Shown here: in pieces, positions 25,825-34,455 of the stretch
Layout of the letters: each line of letters starts with the position of its first letter
How positions within the stretch are numbered: the stretch's first letter is position 1
From: JAXGMV01 sp040768445
GTDB taxonomy: Bacteria > Chloroflexota > Anaerolineae > Anaerolineales > Anaerolineaceae
Assembly: GCA_040768445.1 (NCBI GenBank)
Contig: JAXGMV010000001.1
Location: forward strand, 2,852,001 to 2,916,000
Length of the DNA: 64,000 nt
Direction of reading: 5' to 3'
Translations under genes and position numbers: made by a program
The notes under the pieces: model-generated
The model's input: the letters and a program-made list of their open reading frames with translations, nothing else
Told to the model about the DNA's origin: nothing
Databases searched by the model: none

Positions 25825-26724
25825 TTCAGTAGAGTGGTGATTAATCGCCAGAGCCAGTGCACCCAATACACCCGACTGTGAACCCAGTCCAGGTGCTGAT
25901 ATAAATTCGTCAATGCCAACAAGAATCTGTTGCGCCTGAACATAGCCCGCCAGCAGTTCTTTAACTTGAGCTCGAATCATCTCATACAAGCGTGCGTTAC
26001 CCATCACACCGCCGCCAATGATGACCCGTTGAGGTGAAATGATAAGCACAATATTGACTATTGCCTGTGCCAAATAATACGCTTCCAGTCGCCAGGCAGG
26101 ATGGTTTTCGGTCAGCGCTTCACCTTTACATCCCCAACGTTTCTCAATAGCAGTGCCTGATGCCTGCCCTTCAAGGCAGTCACCGTGAAATGGGCAGTAG
26201 CCCTCGAAAGGATCATTAATCCAGTCGTGCTGGATACGCATATGTCCCATTTCGGGGTGTATCAATCCATGAAGGGGTAAGCCGTTGATCAGGGCACCTC
26301 CACCAATGCCTGTGCCCACCGTAAGATAAACCAGGTTATCAATCCCTTTTCCTGCGCCCCAGGTATATTCACCTAACGCCGCCCCATTGACATCCGTATC
26401 GAGGTAAGCTGGAACAGCCAACGCTTCAGATATTGGACCCGCAATGTTGGTCATCTGCCAGCCTGGCTTTGGGGTGTGGGTTATGAAGCCATAAGTCTCT
26501 GAGGCAGGGTTGAGGTCTAACGGGCCAAAGCTGGCAATACCAATTGCCTTAAGATCGATATTTGGCTCATCCATGTGAAGTTTAAAAAAGTTGATCACTT
26601 TAGCAAGGGTTTCTTCCGGGTTTGTGGTTGGGAAGGTTGCCTGTGTGTAAATATCATCAGGGCTCGTTCCGATCATGCACTTGATTTTTGTGCCGCCTGT
26701 TTCGACTGCGCCAAAGGTATTCAT
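25822..26724 (-). CDS. ROK-family sugar kinase, probable fructokinase
   Basis: A 300-residue ROK kinase. The phosphate-binding loop is FGAVETGGTKIKCMIG, the catalytic base region DTDVNGAALGEYTWG, and the zinc-binding ROK signature is HPEMGHMRI followed by CPFHGDCLEGQASG. The lengthened zinc loop and the GAVETGGTK start resemble ROK fructokinases more than glucokinases, so fructose to fructose 6-phosphate is the best guess. Its product would feed the convergent tkt/tal-pgi pathway. I chose the ATG at 26724 because GAGGTG lies just upstream; a TTG at 26736 is the longer option. Confidence 0.87.
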   Translation of the reverse strand: MNTFGAVETGGTKIKCMIGTSPDDIYTQATFPTTNPEETLAKVINFFKLHMDEPNIDLKAIGIASFGPLDLNPASETYGFITHTPKPGWQMTNIAGPISEALAVPAYLDTDVNGAALGEYTWGAGKGIDNLVYLTVGTGIGGGALINGLPLHGLIHPEMGHMRIQHDWINDPFEGYCPFHGDCLEGQASGTAIEKRWGCKGEALTENHPAWRLEAYYLAQAIVNIVLIISPQRVIIGGGVMGNARLYEMIRAQVKELLAGYVQAQQILVGIDEFISAPGLGSQSGVLGALALAINHHSTE

Positions 26725-26786
26725 CCTACACCTCAAAACAACGATGTCATGAGCCTTAATAAAAATGATTGATGTTGATTTTATAC

Positions 26787-26792
26787 TATAAT
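26787..26792 (+). promoter_or_regulatory. -10 box close to the SpoU methyltransferase start
   Basis: TATAAT ends 10 bases before the ATG at 26803, and no ribosome site lies between. No good -35 is visible. It suggests a leaderless or nearly leaderless mRNA. Confidence 0.4.
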
Positions 26793-26802
26793 CTCAAGCA
26801 GT

Positions 26803-27483
26803 ATGACAGAACAGTTCAACTCTGAACAGACCTATTACATCTACCAGTGCCTGAAACCATTCTGCAGATTCCGTTTTCCAGGCAACCAAACAGATTTACC
26901 TGATAGGGTCTGCCCGAAATGTGGGTCGCCAATGCAGAAAATTAGCTGGTTACCGCCAGCCAACCAGGAAGTCATAAATCATGGAAACAGGCAGCGTATC
27001 GAAATTCTGCTTGACAATATCCGCAGCGTCTTCAATGTTGGTTCAATATTCCGCACAGCTGACGGCGCTGGGATTGACCACATCCATCTGTGTGGTATCA
27101 CACCCACACCGGATCATCCGAAAATGCAGAAGACATCCCTGGGAGCACAACTCGTTTTGCCGTGGACACAGCACTGGAATAGCCTGGAAGTGATTGGCCA
27201 TAAGAGGAGAGAGGGCTATCAAATTTGGTGTCTCGAAGGCGGTCAAGGTTCGGTTCCAATCTTTACACCGCTGCACCAGTTGAAAGATTTACCGCTACTG
27301 CTTGTGGTCGGTAGTGAGACTACCGGTGTCGACCCTGACTTGCGAAAACAGTGTGACTGCCTTGTCAATCTTCCGATGTTGGGTACTAAGGAATCGCTAA
27401 ATGTGGCGACTGCATTTGGGATCGCCGTTTACATAATCCGTTTTTTTCCTCAATTGAATAATGTGGATAAAAATGATCAATAA
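26803..27483 (+). CDS. TrmH/SpoU-family RNA 2'-O-methyltransferase with N-terminal zinc ribbon
   Basis: A 226-residue protein. Residues 15-47 contain two Cys pairs (CLKPFC and CPKCG) that form a probable zinc ribbon. From residue 65 it is a SPOUT methyltransferase with LLDNIRSVFNVGSIFRTADGAG, VVGSETTGVDPDL and LPMLGTKESLNVATAFGI, the three SpoU motifs that build the knotted SAM site. The family methylates ribose 2'-OH in rRNA or tRNA; the target cannot be read from sequence. The zinc ribbon is an uncommon addition and may help RNA binding. The TATAAT at 26787-26792 gives almost no leader. Confidence 0.88.
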   Translation: MTEQFNSEQTYYIYQCLKPFCRFRFPGNQTDLPDRVCPKCGSPMQKISWLPPANQEVINHGNRQRIEILLDNIRSVFNVGSIFRTADGAGIDHIHLCGITPTPDHPKMQKTSLGAQLVLPWTQHWNSLEVIGHKRREGYQIWCLEGGQGSVPIFTPLHQLKDLPLLLVVGSETTGVDPDLRKQCDCLVNLPMLGTKESLNVATAFGIAVYIIRFFPQLNNVDKNDQ

Positions 27484-27508
27484 GATAATCTCAATAATTC
27501 TGCCAGAA

Positions 27509-27544
27509 TTAAAAAAGGAACAGCAATTTTCTATCGCTGTTCCT
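27509..27544 (-). terminator. Rho-independent terminator of rmlA
   Basis: Read on the minus strand, AGGAACAGC and GCTGTTCCT (27516-27524 and 27536-27544) form a nine-base stem followed by six T. It lies 21 bases beyond the rmlA stop. Confidence 0.8.
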
Positions 27545-27564
27545 GAATAAAGCTTCCTATCAAA

Positions 27565-28440
27565 TTATTCCCGCTCTTCCTTTACCAGGTCCAGCAGGTA
27601 CTGCCCGTAAGTATTATTAGATAAGCTTTTTGCCAGTTTTTCCAGCTGGTTAAGATCGATAAACCCCATGCGGTAGGCAATTTCCTCCGGGCTGGAAATC
27701 ATCAATCCCTGCCTTTCTTCAACTGCCTGAACAAAACTCGAAGCTTGCAGCAATGATTCATGTGTGCCAGCGTCAAGCCAGGCGATACCGCGTCCTAAAA
27801 CATTCACCATTAATTTATTCTGGTTCAAGTAAATTCTACTTAAGTCCAAAATTTCCAATTCCCCGCGTGTGGAAGGCTTTAATGTACGCGAATATTCAGA
27901 AACCCGCTTATCGTAAAAATAAATACCTGGTACAGCATAATTCGATTTTGGCTGTTTAGGTTTTTCTTCCAAAGATTTAACCTGGTAATGCTCATCAAAT
28001 TCAACAACGCCATATCGTTCTGGGTCCCGTACCGGGTATGCAAAAATGACCCCCCCATCTTGAAGCTTGGCAGCATCTCGCAGTACACTGGGCAAACCAG
28101 TGCCAAAAAAGATATTGTCACCCAGCATCAAGCAGGCTGAATCGCCTGCCAGGAATTGCTCACCAATAATAAAAGCTTCCGGCAGACCGTTGGGTTCATT
28201 CTGAACGGCATAATCAAATTTTAGTCCCCATTGCTCACCTGTTCCCAGAACACTTTTAAAAAGTGGTAAATCATGATCAGTGCTGATGATCAATATTTCA
28301 CGAATGCCAGCCAGCATCAACATCGCCAGCGGGTAATAAATCATCGGCTTGTCATATACAGGCAGAAGCTGCTTGCTGATTCCAATCGTCAGAGGATACA
28401 GCCTGGTGCCTTTACCGCCCGCAAGAATTATCCCTTTCAT
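27565..28440 (-). CDS. rmlA: Glucose-1-phosphate thymidylyltransferase
   Basis: A 291-residue RmlA/RfbA, which makes dTDP-glucose from glucose 1-phosphate and dTTP, the first step to dTDP-rhamnose and other dTDP-deoxysugars. It begins with the pyrophosphorylase signature GIILAGGKGTRLYPLT and continues KQLLPVYDKPMIYYPL, with the LMLGDNIFFG motif later and the Trp-Leu-Asp-Ala-Gly-Thr-His motif near residue 220. Its length is standard. The other rml genes are not in the window. It may supply the amino-sugar aminotransferase at 13897. An IS element sits 67 bases upstream of the start. Confidence 0.96.
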   Translation of the reverse strand: MKGIILAGGKGTRLYPLTIGISKQLLPVYDKPMIYYPLAMLMLAGIREILIISTDHDLPLFKSVLGTGEQWGLKFDYAVQNEPNGLPEAFIIGEQFLAGDSACLMLGDNIFFGTGLPSVLRDAAKLQDGGVIFAYPVRDPERYGVVEFDEHYQVKSLEEKPKQPKSNYAVPGIYFYDKRVSEYSRTLKPSTRGELEILDLSRIYLNQNKLMVNVLGRGIAWLDAGTHESLLQASSFVQAVEERQGLMISSPEEIAYRMGFIDLNQLEKLAKSLSNNTYGQYLLDLVKEERE

Positions 28441-28506
28441 TCGACTCCCTGAGAATAACTATCTTAAAGTGTTGGTAAATATTTTAACGACCTTGATTAT
28501 AGCACA

Positions 28507-28515
28507 GCCATTTCG
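28507..28515. repeat. Left target-site duplication of the ISLre2-type element
   Basis: GCCATTTCG here is repeated exactly at 30055-30063 on the other side of the element. The last G could belong to the terminal repeat, so the duplication is 8 or 9 bases. Confidence 0.85.
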
Positions 28516-30054
28516 TTACTGTATCAAAAGTCCATAGATGATGAAAAGAGAGAGTCACGGCCATGAATGATCTTGCGTAGGGTATTCACCCAAGGTTTAT
28601 CGTGGTCAGAGCCATATAGGATAGGCATAGTTTTATACAGCACCTCCGAATATTCTACATCCAGATTCTGGACTCTATGAACAGATTTATTGGGAACAGA
28701 TAAGGGAAGATACTGGTAAGAATGGTGTTTGAGAGCATCAGAATTACGGCATAATGCCAGCATGGCTCTCAAGCCGCGTAGTCGCCAGGAACAACCTCTG
28801 CCTTTCATGCGATGGACTACCAGTTTATCAACATTACCTTCAATGGCTCCCAGGCAAGCTGGAACAACATCACGGCGATACTGCAAATCCAGCAAGCCAT
28901 CCTGGTTGTTATGGATATAGCGATAAAAGTCTTCCAGCTTTTTTCTCTGGTTTCCAGTGGCTTGTTGGATCTGTTTTTGTAAATCCGACCGCACACTTTC
29001 CAACCCCTCCTGTCGCAAACGGGTGATCACCGTTTTTGATACCTGGCTATCTGCTATTGCTCGTCTGGCAGCCCGCAGGAGATGGAAGCGATCAAGGATA
29101 AATTCCTGTTTGATCTGCAGACGGTCAAAACTATGACGCACCCAGCGGTTGCCATCTCCTCCACAAACCAATAAGTGGGTGTGTTCCAGATCATAGGTCA
29201 GGTGTGCTTCTCGCAAAATATGTTCTTGCCATTGCTGTGAATTCAATCCGATTGCTGTCAAACAATGCTTATTCTCCAAACGGTAACGGTCTTTACCTAC
29301 CGGTTTGCGCCCGGTACTCATGATGGCTACCCTTACTTCAGTCGATTTTTGTTTCTCGCGCTGTAAATGCACCCAAACCCCATCACTCTCACCATATAGA
29401 ACTGGAGCAGGTGTTCTTCCTGCTTCAACGGGTTCCCCATGTTCAAACACTCGTCTGCGTTCAGCTTCTTCTCCATCTGCAATTCGATTCCCGGTATTCC
29501 ATGCCATACGCTGTATTGCACTATGGCTGATGGGGGTCTTGATCAAATAACTCAACTGACTTGCTGCCAGCCTATAGGTCCCCATGCAAGCCAATGAAGC
29601 TCCCATTTCTTGAACTCGACCACTCATGCGTCCATACTTTTCAATTCCCAACAATTCATCCACCGGCTTTCTGCGTTTCCTTTTTTCATCCAGATAGATC
29701 CGTCTCTTGTATCTTATTGCTCCCAGACTGCTCACCAACCAGCGCTCTTCTGTCCCTACATTCTGCCAGCTTTTTGGTAGTCTCTCTGTTATTCGATCAT
29801 CTATTTCTTTGATCCCCATTCCGAGTGTTTCTTGCCCGGTTTCTATGGCAATCCTCTGGATTGTCTCTTCCAGTTCTTCTATCCTGACTTCTCGTTCAAT
29901 TTTCTGTTCCCTTTTTGCTACTCTTATTGTTATACTGATTTGGACAGCTTCGTCTGTCATGGAGAGTTCCTTTCTCTGTTGTGGTCTGCAACTTCAATAG
30001 TGACTGGAATTCTCTCTTTTTGCAACCCTCTCTATGGATATTTGTGACTGTAAC
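28515..30054 (-). mobile_element. ISLre2-type insertion sequence, complete
   Basis: About 1,540 bases with one transposase gene. The ends are imperfect 20-base inverted repeats: GTTACTGTATCAAAAGTCCA on the left (28515-28534), against GTTACAGTCACAAATATCCA read inward from the right (30035-30054), 15 of 20 matching. It is flanked by an 8-9 base direct repeat GCCATTTC(G). The element inserted between the divergent genes rmlA and glpK without breaking either. The clean duplication suggests a fairly recent insertion. Confidence 0.88.
28524..29960 (-). CDS. ISLre2-family (UPF0236) transposase
   Basis: A 478-residue transposase of the ISLre2/UPF0236 group. Recognisable parts are the N-terminal helical region, RWLVSSLGAIRYKRRIYLD, then ESDGVWVHLQREK with the first catalytic Asp near residue 206, VCGGDGNRWVRHSF with the second, DRFHLLRAAR, and GAIEGNVDKLVVHRMKGRGCSW with the probable catalytic Glu. 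These match a DDE-type nuclease. The gene is intact and spans almost the whole element. AAAGGAAC lies before the start at 29960. The last codons overlap the left inverted repeat. Confidence 0.92.
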   Translation of the reverse strand: MTDEAVQISITIRVAKREQKIEREVRIEELEETIQRIAIETGQETLGMGIKEIDDRITERLPKSWQNVGTEERWLVSSLGAIRYKRRIYLDEKRKRRKPVDELLGIEKYGRMSGRVQEMGASLACMGTYRLAASQLSYLIKTPISHSAIQRMAWNTGNRIADGEEAERRRVFEHGEPVEAGRTPAPVLYGESDGVWVHLQREKQKSTEVRVAIMSTGRKPVGKDRYRLENKHCLTAIGLNSQQWQEHILREAHLTYDLEHTHLLVCGGDGNRWVRHSFDRLQIKQEFILDRFHLLRAARRAIADSQVSKTVITRLRQEGLESVRSDLQKQIQQATGNQRKKLEDFYRYIHNNQDGLLDLQYRRDVVPACLGAIEGNVDKLVVHRMKGRGCSWRLRGLRAMLALCRNSDALKHHSYQYLPLSVPNKSVHRVQNLDVEYSEVLYKTMPILYGSDHDKPWVNTLRKIIHGRDSLFSSSMDF

Positions 30055-30063
30055 GCCATTTCG
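30055..30063. repeat. Right target-site duplication of the ISLre2-type element
   Basis: GCCATTTCG, an exact copy of 28507-28515, directly adjoins the right inverted repeat. Confidence 0.85.
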
Positions 30064-30070
30064 TTTGATT

Positions 30071-30099
30071 TTGTCCTTTAAATTACCTGCGGTTATAAT
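30071..30099 (+). promoter_or_regulatory. Probable promoter of the glycerol operon
   Basis: TTGTCC (30071-30076), a 17-base spacer and TATAAT (30094-30099) lie 49 bases before glpK. It starts only eight bases past the IS target duplication, so the insertion may have removed upstream regulatory sites. Confidence 0.5.
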
Positions 30100-30147
30100 T
30101 ATTTCAGACTATCAAACAGGCATCTAATCACTTCTCAAGGATAGACT

Positions 30148-31668
30148 ATGGCAGCAAGATACATCGCAGCATTAGACCAGGGCACGACGAGTTCCCGCTG
30201 TATCATCTTTAATCAATTTGGTGAAATTGTATCCAGTGAACAGGTAGAGCATCAGCAAATCACACCGCAGCCAGGATGGGTGGAGCATGACCCACTGGAG
30301 ATCTTGCGTGCTGCTCGCTATGTCATCAAAGGCGCATTGAATAAAAGTGGTTGTACCGCCGGTGACATAGCTGCTCTGGGAATTACCAATCAACGGGAAA
30401 CAACAGTCCTGTGGGACAAAAGCACTGGTAAACCCCTGCACAACGCCATCGTTTGGCAGGACACCAGGACAGCAGGAATCTGCACCAGCCTGTCTGCAGT
30501 CGGCGGACAGGATCGCTTTCGGAAAATCACCGGCTTGCCCCTCGCCACCTATTTTTCGGGCCCAAAAATCAAATGGCTGTTTGAGAATATTCCTGCAGTT
30601 AGACAGGCTGCTGAGAATGGGCATCTCCTGGCCGGCACAATGGACAGCTGGTTGATCTGGAATTTTTCAGGCGGCAAAGATGGTGGCCTGCACATCACTG
30701 ATGTGACCAATGCCTCCAGAACCCAGTTGATGAACCTTGAAACCCTTAACTGGGATGTATCAATTATCAGTACACTGGGGATTCCATCGGAGATACTACC
30801 CACAATCAGGGCTTCGTCAGAGTTTTATGCTGAAACAACTGAACCAGATTTTCGAGGGATTCCCATAGCTGGCGATTTGGGTGATCAACAGGCTGCCCTG
30901 TTCGGTCAAACGTGTTTTGAAACAGGCGAAGCAAAGAACACTTACGGTACTGGCTGCTTCATGCTGTTGAATACAGGCACTGTGCCAATTCACAGCACCA
31001 ATGGCTTATTGACAACGCTGGGTTATAAAATAGGCAGTCAGCCAGCCGTCTACTGCCTTGAAGGATCGATCGCTTTTGCAGGCGCCTTGATCCAATGGCT
31101 GCGCGACAACCTTGGTATTATCAAATCTTCTTCCGAAGCAGAAGTGCTGGCAAAGTCAGTTGATGACAACGGCGGCATTTATTTCGTACCGGCGTTTTCA
31201 GGCTTGTTTGCCCCTTACTGGCGCAGTGACGCACGCGGTGTGATAGCCGGAATGACAAGCTATGTAAACCGGGGCCACATCGCACGTGCAGCCCTTGAGG
31301 CAACTGCTTTTCAAACTTTAGAAGTTATGGATGCCATGAATTCAGATTCTGGTGTCACACTAAAAACACTCAAAGTAGATGGCGGTATGGTAAGGAATGA
31401 TCTTCTGATGCAGTTCCAGTCAGATATACTGAATGTGCCGGTAATCAGGCCGGCAGTCACAGAGACAACAGCCCTGGGGGTAGCTTATGCTGCTGGTCTG
31501 GCAGTTGGATTTTGGAAAAACCTGGCAGACCTAAAATCAAACTGGCAGGTTGATAAAACATGGCATCCGAACATGGCTCAGGCAGACAGAGACCGGTATT
31601 ATGCCGGATGGAAAAAAGCGGTTACGCGTACTTTTGATTGGATCGAAGACCAACCAGGGCAATCATGA
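30148..31668 (+). CDS. glpK: Glycerol kinase
   Basis: A 506-residue FGGY-family glycerol kinase, which phosphorylates glycerol to sn-glycerol 3-phosphate. The N-terminus RYIAALDQGTTSSRCIIF, ITNQRETTVLWDK, the FGGY-type GDLGDQQAALFGQ, NTYGTGCFMLLNTG and the C-terminal VDGGMVRNDLLMQFQSDIL are all typical. An AAGGA site precedes the start. It overlaps the next gene by four bases (ATGA) and heads a five-gene operon that goes on to a membrane-bound glycerol-3-phosphate dehydrogenase. No glycerol facilitator gene is nearby. Confidence 0.97.
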   Translation: MAARYIAALDQGTTSSRCIIFNQFGEIVSSEQVEHQQITPQPGWVEHDPLEILRAARYVIKGALNKSGCTAGDIAALGITNQRETTVLWDKSTGKPLHNAIVWQDTRTAGICTSLSAVGGQDRFRKITGLPLATYFSGPKIKWLFENIPAVRQAAENGHLLAGTMDSWLIWNFSGGKDGGLHITDVTNASRTQLMNLETLNWDVSIISTLGIPSEILPTIRASSEFYAETTEPDFRGIPIAGDLGDQQAALFGQTCFETGEAKNTYGTGCFMLLNTGTVPIHSTNGLLTTLGYKIGSQPAVYCLEGSIAFAGALIQWLRDNLGIIKSSSEAEVLAKSVDDNGGIYFVPAFSGLFAPYWRSDARGVIAGMTSYVNRGHIARAALEATAFQTLEVMDAMNSDSGVTLKTLKVDGGMVRNDLLMQFQSDILNVPVIRPAVTETTALGVAYAAGLAVGFWKNLADLKSNWQVDKTWHPNMAQADRDRYYAGWKKAVTRTFDWIEDQPGQS

Positions 31669-32831
31669 ACCATTCCAATCCACATATCATCATTATAGGT
31701 GCTGGTTTTACGGGCTGTGCCATTGCCCATGACCTTGCCTTGAGGGGCTTTGCAGTCTCAGTCTATGAGCGCGGTGAAATTGCCTCAGGAACCTCAGGGC
31801 GCACACACGGCCTGCTCCACAGCGGCGCTCGATACTGTGTCACAGACCAGGAAGCGGCTGTTGAATGTATTGAAGAAAATATTATCCTGAGGAAAATAGC
31901 AAAACCATGTATTGAATTCAACGGCGGCTTATTTGCAGCCTTCAATGACAGTGATCTGGAGTATGCACCGCTCTTCGTCAATGGTGCTCAGGAATGCGGC
32001 ATACCCATAGAAGAACTCAACCGGGAGCATGTACTGGCGCTGGAGCCAAATCTCAACCCTGAGGTTAAACTGGCTTATACCGTGCCGGATGGCTCGTTTG
32101 ATCCCCTGCGCCTGGCATTCACCTTTGCCGCCACTGCAAAATCGAACGGTGCAGCCTTCTTTCCATACCATGAAGTGGAAGGTTTTCTATATAGCAATGG
32201 CAGGATCTCCGGTATAAAAGTATGGGACAGGCGATCCAACCAGAAAATGGAATCCCATGCTGACCTGGTCATCAATGCCACAGGCGCCTGGGCTGGCAAC
32301 CTTGCCCGGTTGGCTGAGATCGAGGTCCAGGTTATTCCAACGCCGGGCATCATGGTGGCCTATGATCAACGATTGGTCAACAGGGTCATCAACCGCTTAA
32401 ACGAGCCGGATGATGGCGATATTTTGATTCCTCAGCGACGCATGGTCGTGATTGGCACCACCTCATTTGACGTTGAAGATGTCGATTACATTCCCGTTGT
32501 CGAAGATCAAATTCAGCAAATGCAACAAAGTGCTGTCAGCATGGTGCCGTCTGTGCAGAAAACAACACAGCGCGGTATTTATATGTCAGCCAGGCCATTG
32601 ATTGGTATAACGGTTCTCGGTCGCAGCCTATCACGTACATTCAAATGCTTTGACCATCAGGTAATGGAAGGGGTGGAAGGATTCATAACCATCACCGGTG
32701 GTAAGGCTACAACCTGCCGGGTCATGGCTGAGAAAACCGTTGACCTTGTCTGTCAAAAATTGGGATACCATCAGCCTTGTTCCACCGCTGAGGTGATCCT
32801 TCAGTCCTACCGCAAGTACTTCGAAGCATGA
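31665..32831 (+). CDS. FAD-dependent glycerol-3-phosphate dehydrogenase, GlpA type
   Basis: A 388-residue flavoprotein. It starts with the FAD-binding HIIIIGAGFTGCAIAHDLALRG, then SGTSGRTHGLLHSGARYCVTD, which is nearly the text of anaerobic GlpA. It oxidises glycerol 3-phosphate to dihydroxyacetone phosphate. It is shorter than E. coli GlpA because the C-terminal BFD-like [2Fe-2S] domain is absent. It is followed by an SdhB-like iron-sulfur subunit and two SdhC/D-like anchors, not by glpB and glpC, so electrons probably go through those to quinone. I use the ATG at 31665, which overlaps the glpK stop; the frame is open to 31638. Confidence 0.9.
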   Translation: MNHSNPHIIIIGAGFTGCAIAHDLALRGFAVSVYERGEIASGTSGRTHGLLHSGARYCVTDQEAAVECIEENIILRKIAKPCIEFNGGLFAAFNDSDLEYAPLFVNGAQECGIPIEELNREHVLALEPNLNPEVKLAYTVPDGSFDPLRLAFTFAATAKSNGAAFFPYHEVEGFLYSNGRISGIKVWDRRSNQKMESHADLVINATGAWAGNLARLAEIEVQVIPTPGIMVAYDQRLVNRVINRLNEPDDGDILIPQRRMVVIGTTSFDVEDVDYIPVVEDQIQQMQQSAVSMVPSVQKTTQRGIYMSARPLIGITVLGRSLSRTFKCFDHQVMEGVEGFITITGGKATTCRVMAEKTVDLVCQKLGYHQPCSTAEVILQSYRKYFEA

Positions 32832-32849
32832 CAAGAGAGATTAATCATA

Positions 32850-33602
32850 ATGGAAAATAGTTGGTCAATCACGCTGCACATCTACCGTCAAAAACAAGGA
32901 GAAAAAGGGTACTTTCAGGATTTCACCCTAGATGTAAATCCGGATGAATATATTCTGGATGCGATTGAACGCGTCTGGGCATACCATGATCGCAGTCTGA
33001 TCTTCAGGCATGCCTGTCACCACTCCACCTGCGGCGCTTGCGGTATGCTGGTAAATAATAAAGAAAAGTTGACCTGCATTACGCCTATTCACACAGTGGC
33101 GAAAAACGGCGGTGTGGTAAAAATTCAGCCGCTGAAGAATTTTCCTATTGTCAGTGATCTTGCCGTTGATATGTCTACTTTTTATATCCGAATGGAAACC
33201 GTCCATCAGGCACAGGTTCTACCCTTAGATTCTGCCGGGCTGGCTTATGAAGTAAATCCAACCAGCGCCACTCAACCAGTAGCATTGGAACGATTGTCAG
33301 ATTGCATTGAGTGCGGTCTGTGTGTCAGTGCCTGTCCATCTGCTAATACTTCCTCCAGCTATCTTGGACCCGGTGTCCTGGCAGGTATCCACCAAACTGC
33401 AGTGGGACAGAATGATGCATCCTGCTATGAATTGGCAGATAACGAAAACGGGCTCTGGCGTTGTCACACTGCCTTTGAATGTAGTGCAGCCTGCCCATCC
33501 TTTGTTGACCCTGCCTGGCGAATAATGGATCTGCGTAAAAAGGTCATTCAGGCAAAGGTATTAAGTTTTCTCAAGCCCAAAGTCAATGAGGTAAGCCGAT
33601 GA
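32850..33602 (+). CDS. Succinate dehydrogenase/fumarate reductase-type iron-sulfur subunit
   Basis: A 250-residue SdhB/FrdB-like electron-transfer protein. The N-terminal ferredoxin domain has CHHSTCGACGML and a later Cys for a [2Fe-2S] cluster near residues 56-75. The C-terminal domain has CIECGLCVSACPS near 151 and CHTAFECSAACPSFVDP near 210, the ligands for the [4Fe-4S] and [3Fe-4S]-type clusters. No SdhA is encoded nearby; the flavoprotein just upstream is GlpA-like. It overlaps the next gene by four bases. The best reading is the wire between the GlpA-like flavoprotein and the membrane anchor. Confidence 0.88.
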   Translation: MENSWSITLHIYRQKQGEKGYFQDFTLDVNPDEYILDAIERVWAYHDRSLIFRHACHHSTCGACGMLVNNKEKLTCITPIHTVAKNGGVVKIQPLKNFPIVSDLAVDMSTFYIRMETVHQAQVLPLDSAGLAYEVNPTSATQPVALERLSDCIECGLCVSACPSANTSSSYLGPGVLAGIHQTAVGQNDASCYELADNENGLWRCHTAFECSAACPSFVDPAWRIMDLRKKVIQAKVLSFLKPKVNEVSR

Positions 33603-33979
33603 ACCAGCCTTCACCAAAAAATATCTTGCGCTGGTTCGATCTACGAGGCAGAGAAACCGGAACCTTGGCGTTCATTCTCAATCGCATCACCGGCCTGGGA
33701 TTGAGTTTGTATTTGTTTCTACACTTATTTGCACTCGGTCAACTAGCAATCGGTGAAGAAGCCTATAATAACTTCATTGCTTTTGCGCACAATCCCATTC
33801 TCAAAATCGGTGAGATGTTCGTTATAGCCGCAGTCCTGATTCACGGCTTGAACGGGATCAGGATAGCTCTTGCCAGCGTTGGCATTGGCGTGAATCAGCA
33901 AAAGAAAGTCTTCGTCATACTGATGGCGGTTGCCCTGGTTGGAATTGTCTATTTTGCTTATCGCATGTTCAGTGTGTGA
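33599..33979 (+). CDS. SdhC-like membrane anchor / cytochrome b subunit
   Basis: A 126-residue protein with three membrane helices. The pattern RITGLGLSLYLFLHLFALG and later LIHGLNGIRIALA reproduces the SdhC/FrdC signature, with His residues in helices one and two that could bind heme b. It would hold the iron-sulfur subunit at the membrane and provide part of the quinone site. It overlaps the iron-sulfur gene by four bases and lies three bases before the next anchor gene, so the subunits are made together. Confidence 0.82.
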   Translation: MNQPSPKNILRWFDLRGRETGTLAFILNRITGLGLSLYLFLHLFALGQLAIGEEAYNNFIAFAHNPILKIGEMFVIAAVLIHGLNGIRIALASVGIGVNQQKKVFVILMAVALVGIVYFAYRMFSV

Positions 33980-33982
33980 TTA

Positions 33983-34363
33983 ATGGAAAAGCTAATGGTT
34001 GAAAACAAAGAAATGCTAAATCGGGAAAAATCCAGGCTTTGGTTTGTAAAAGTACTCGCCGGTCTTCTGATCATATTTTTTATGACTCTGCATATGATCG
34101 TTAATCACCTGGTAGCGCCTGAAGGATTGCTCTCTTACCAGGATGTTTTAAACTATTATCAGAATCCCATCATCCCAATTATTGAGATCCTGTTTCTAAT
34201 CACTGTCATCGGGCACTGCTTATTGGGTTTGCGCAGCATTATCCTGGATCTGAATCCTGCCGCTGGACTGATGAAAAAACTGGACGTTGGCCTTCTACTT
34301 TTGGGGTTAATAAGCGCAATTTACGGAATCTTGCTTGTTATAATCATTACATCAAGAATCTAA
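33983..34363 (+). CDS. SdhD-like membrane anchor subunit
   Basis: A 126-residue protein with three membrane helices. LHMIVNHLV in helix one and IGHCLLGLRSIILDL in helix two resemble the second Sdh/Frd anchor (SdhD), with candidate heme or quinone histidines. It pairs with the preceding SdhC-like subunit. It is the last gene of the glycerol operon; only a weak hairpin follows. A second ATG at 33995 is possible, but the first gives the natural three-base spacing. Confidence 0.78.
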   Translation: MEKLMVENKEMLNREKSRLWFVKVLAGLLIIFFMTLHMIVNHLVAPEGLLSYQDVLNYYQNPIIPIIEILFLITVIGHCLLGLRSIILDLNPAAGLMKKLDVGLLLLGLISAIYGILLVIIITSRI

Positions 34364-34455
34364 CCCCATCACAATTCTGAATGTGATGAACATCAATTGC
34401 ATTGCCGAGTAAATAAATCGGTAAAATGCATTGTCAGTAAAAACAAGGAGTTGAT

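Noticed and set aside
28524..29960. The 478-residue protein as a host gene of unknown function (UPF0236)
   Set aside because: Terminal inverted repeats, an exact target duplication and DDE-like motifs show it is a transposase.
34367..34388. Hairpin CATCACA/TGTGATG as a terminator of the glycerol operon
   Set aside because: The stem is only seven AT-containing pairs and no T-run follows.
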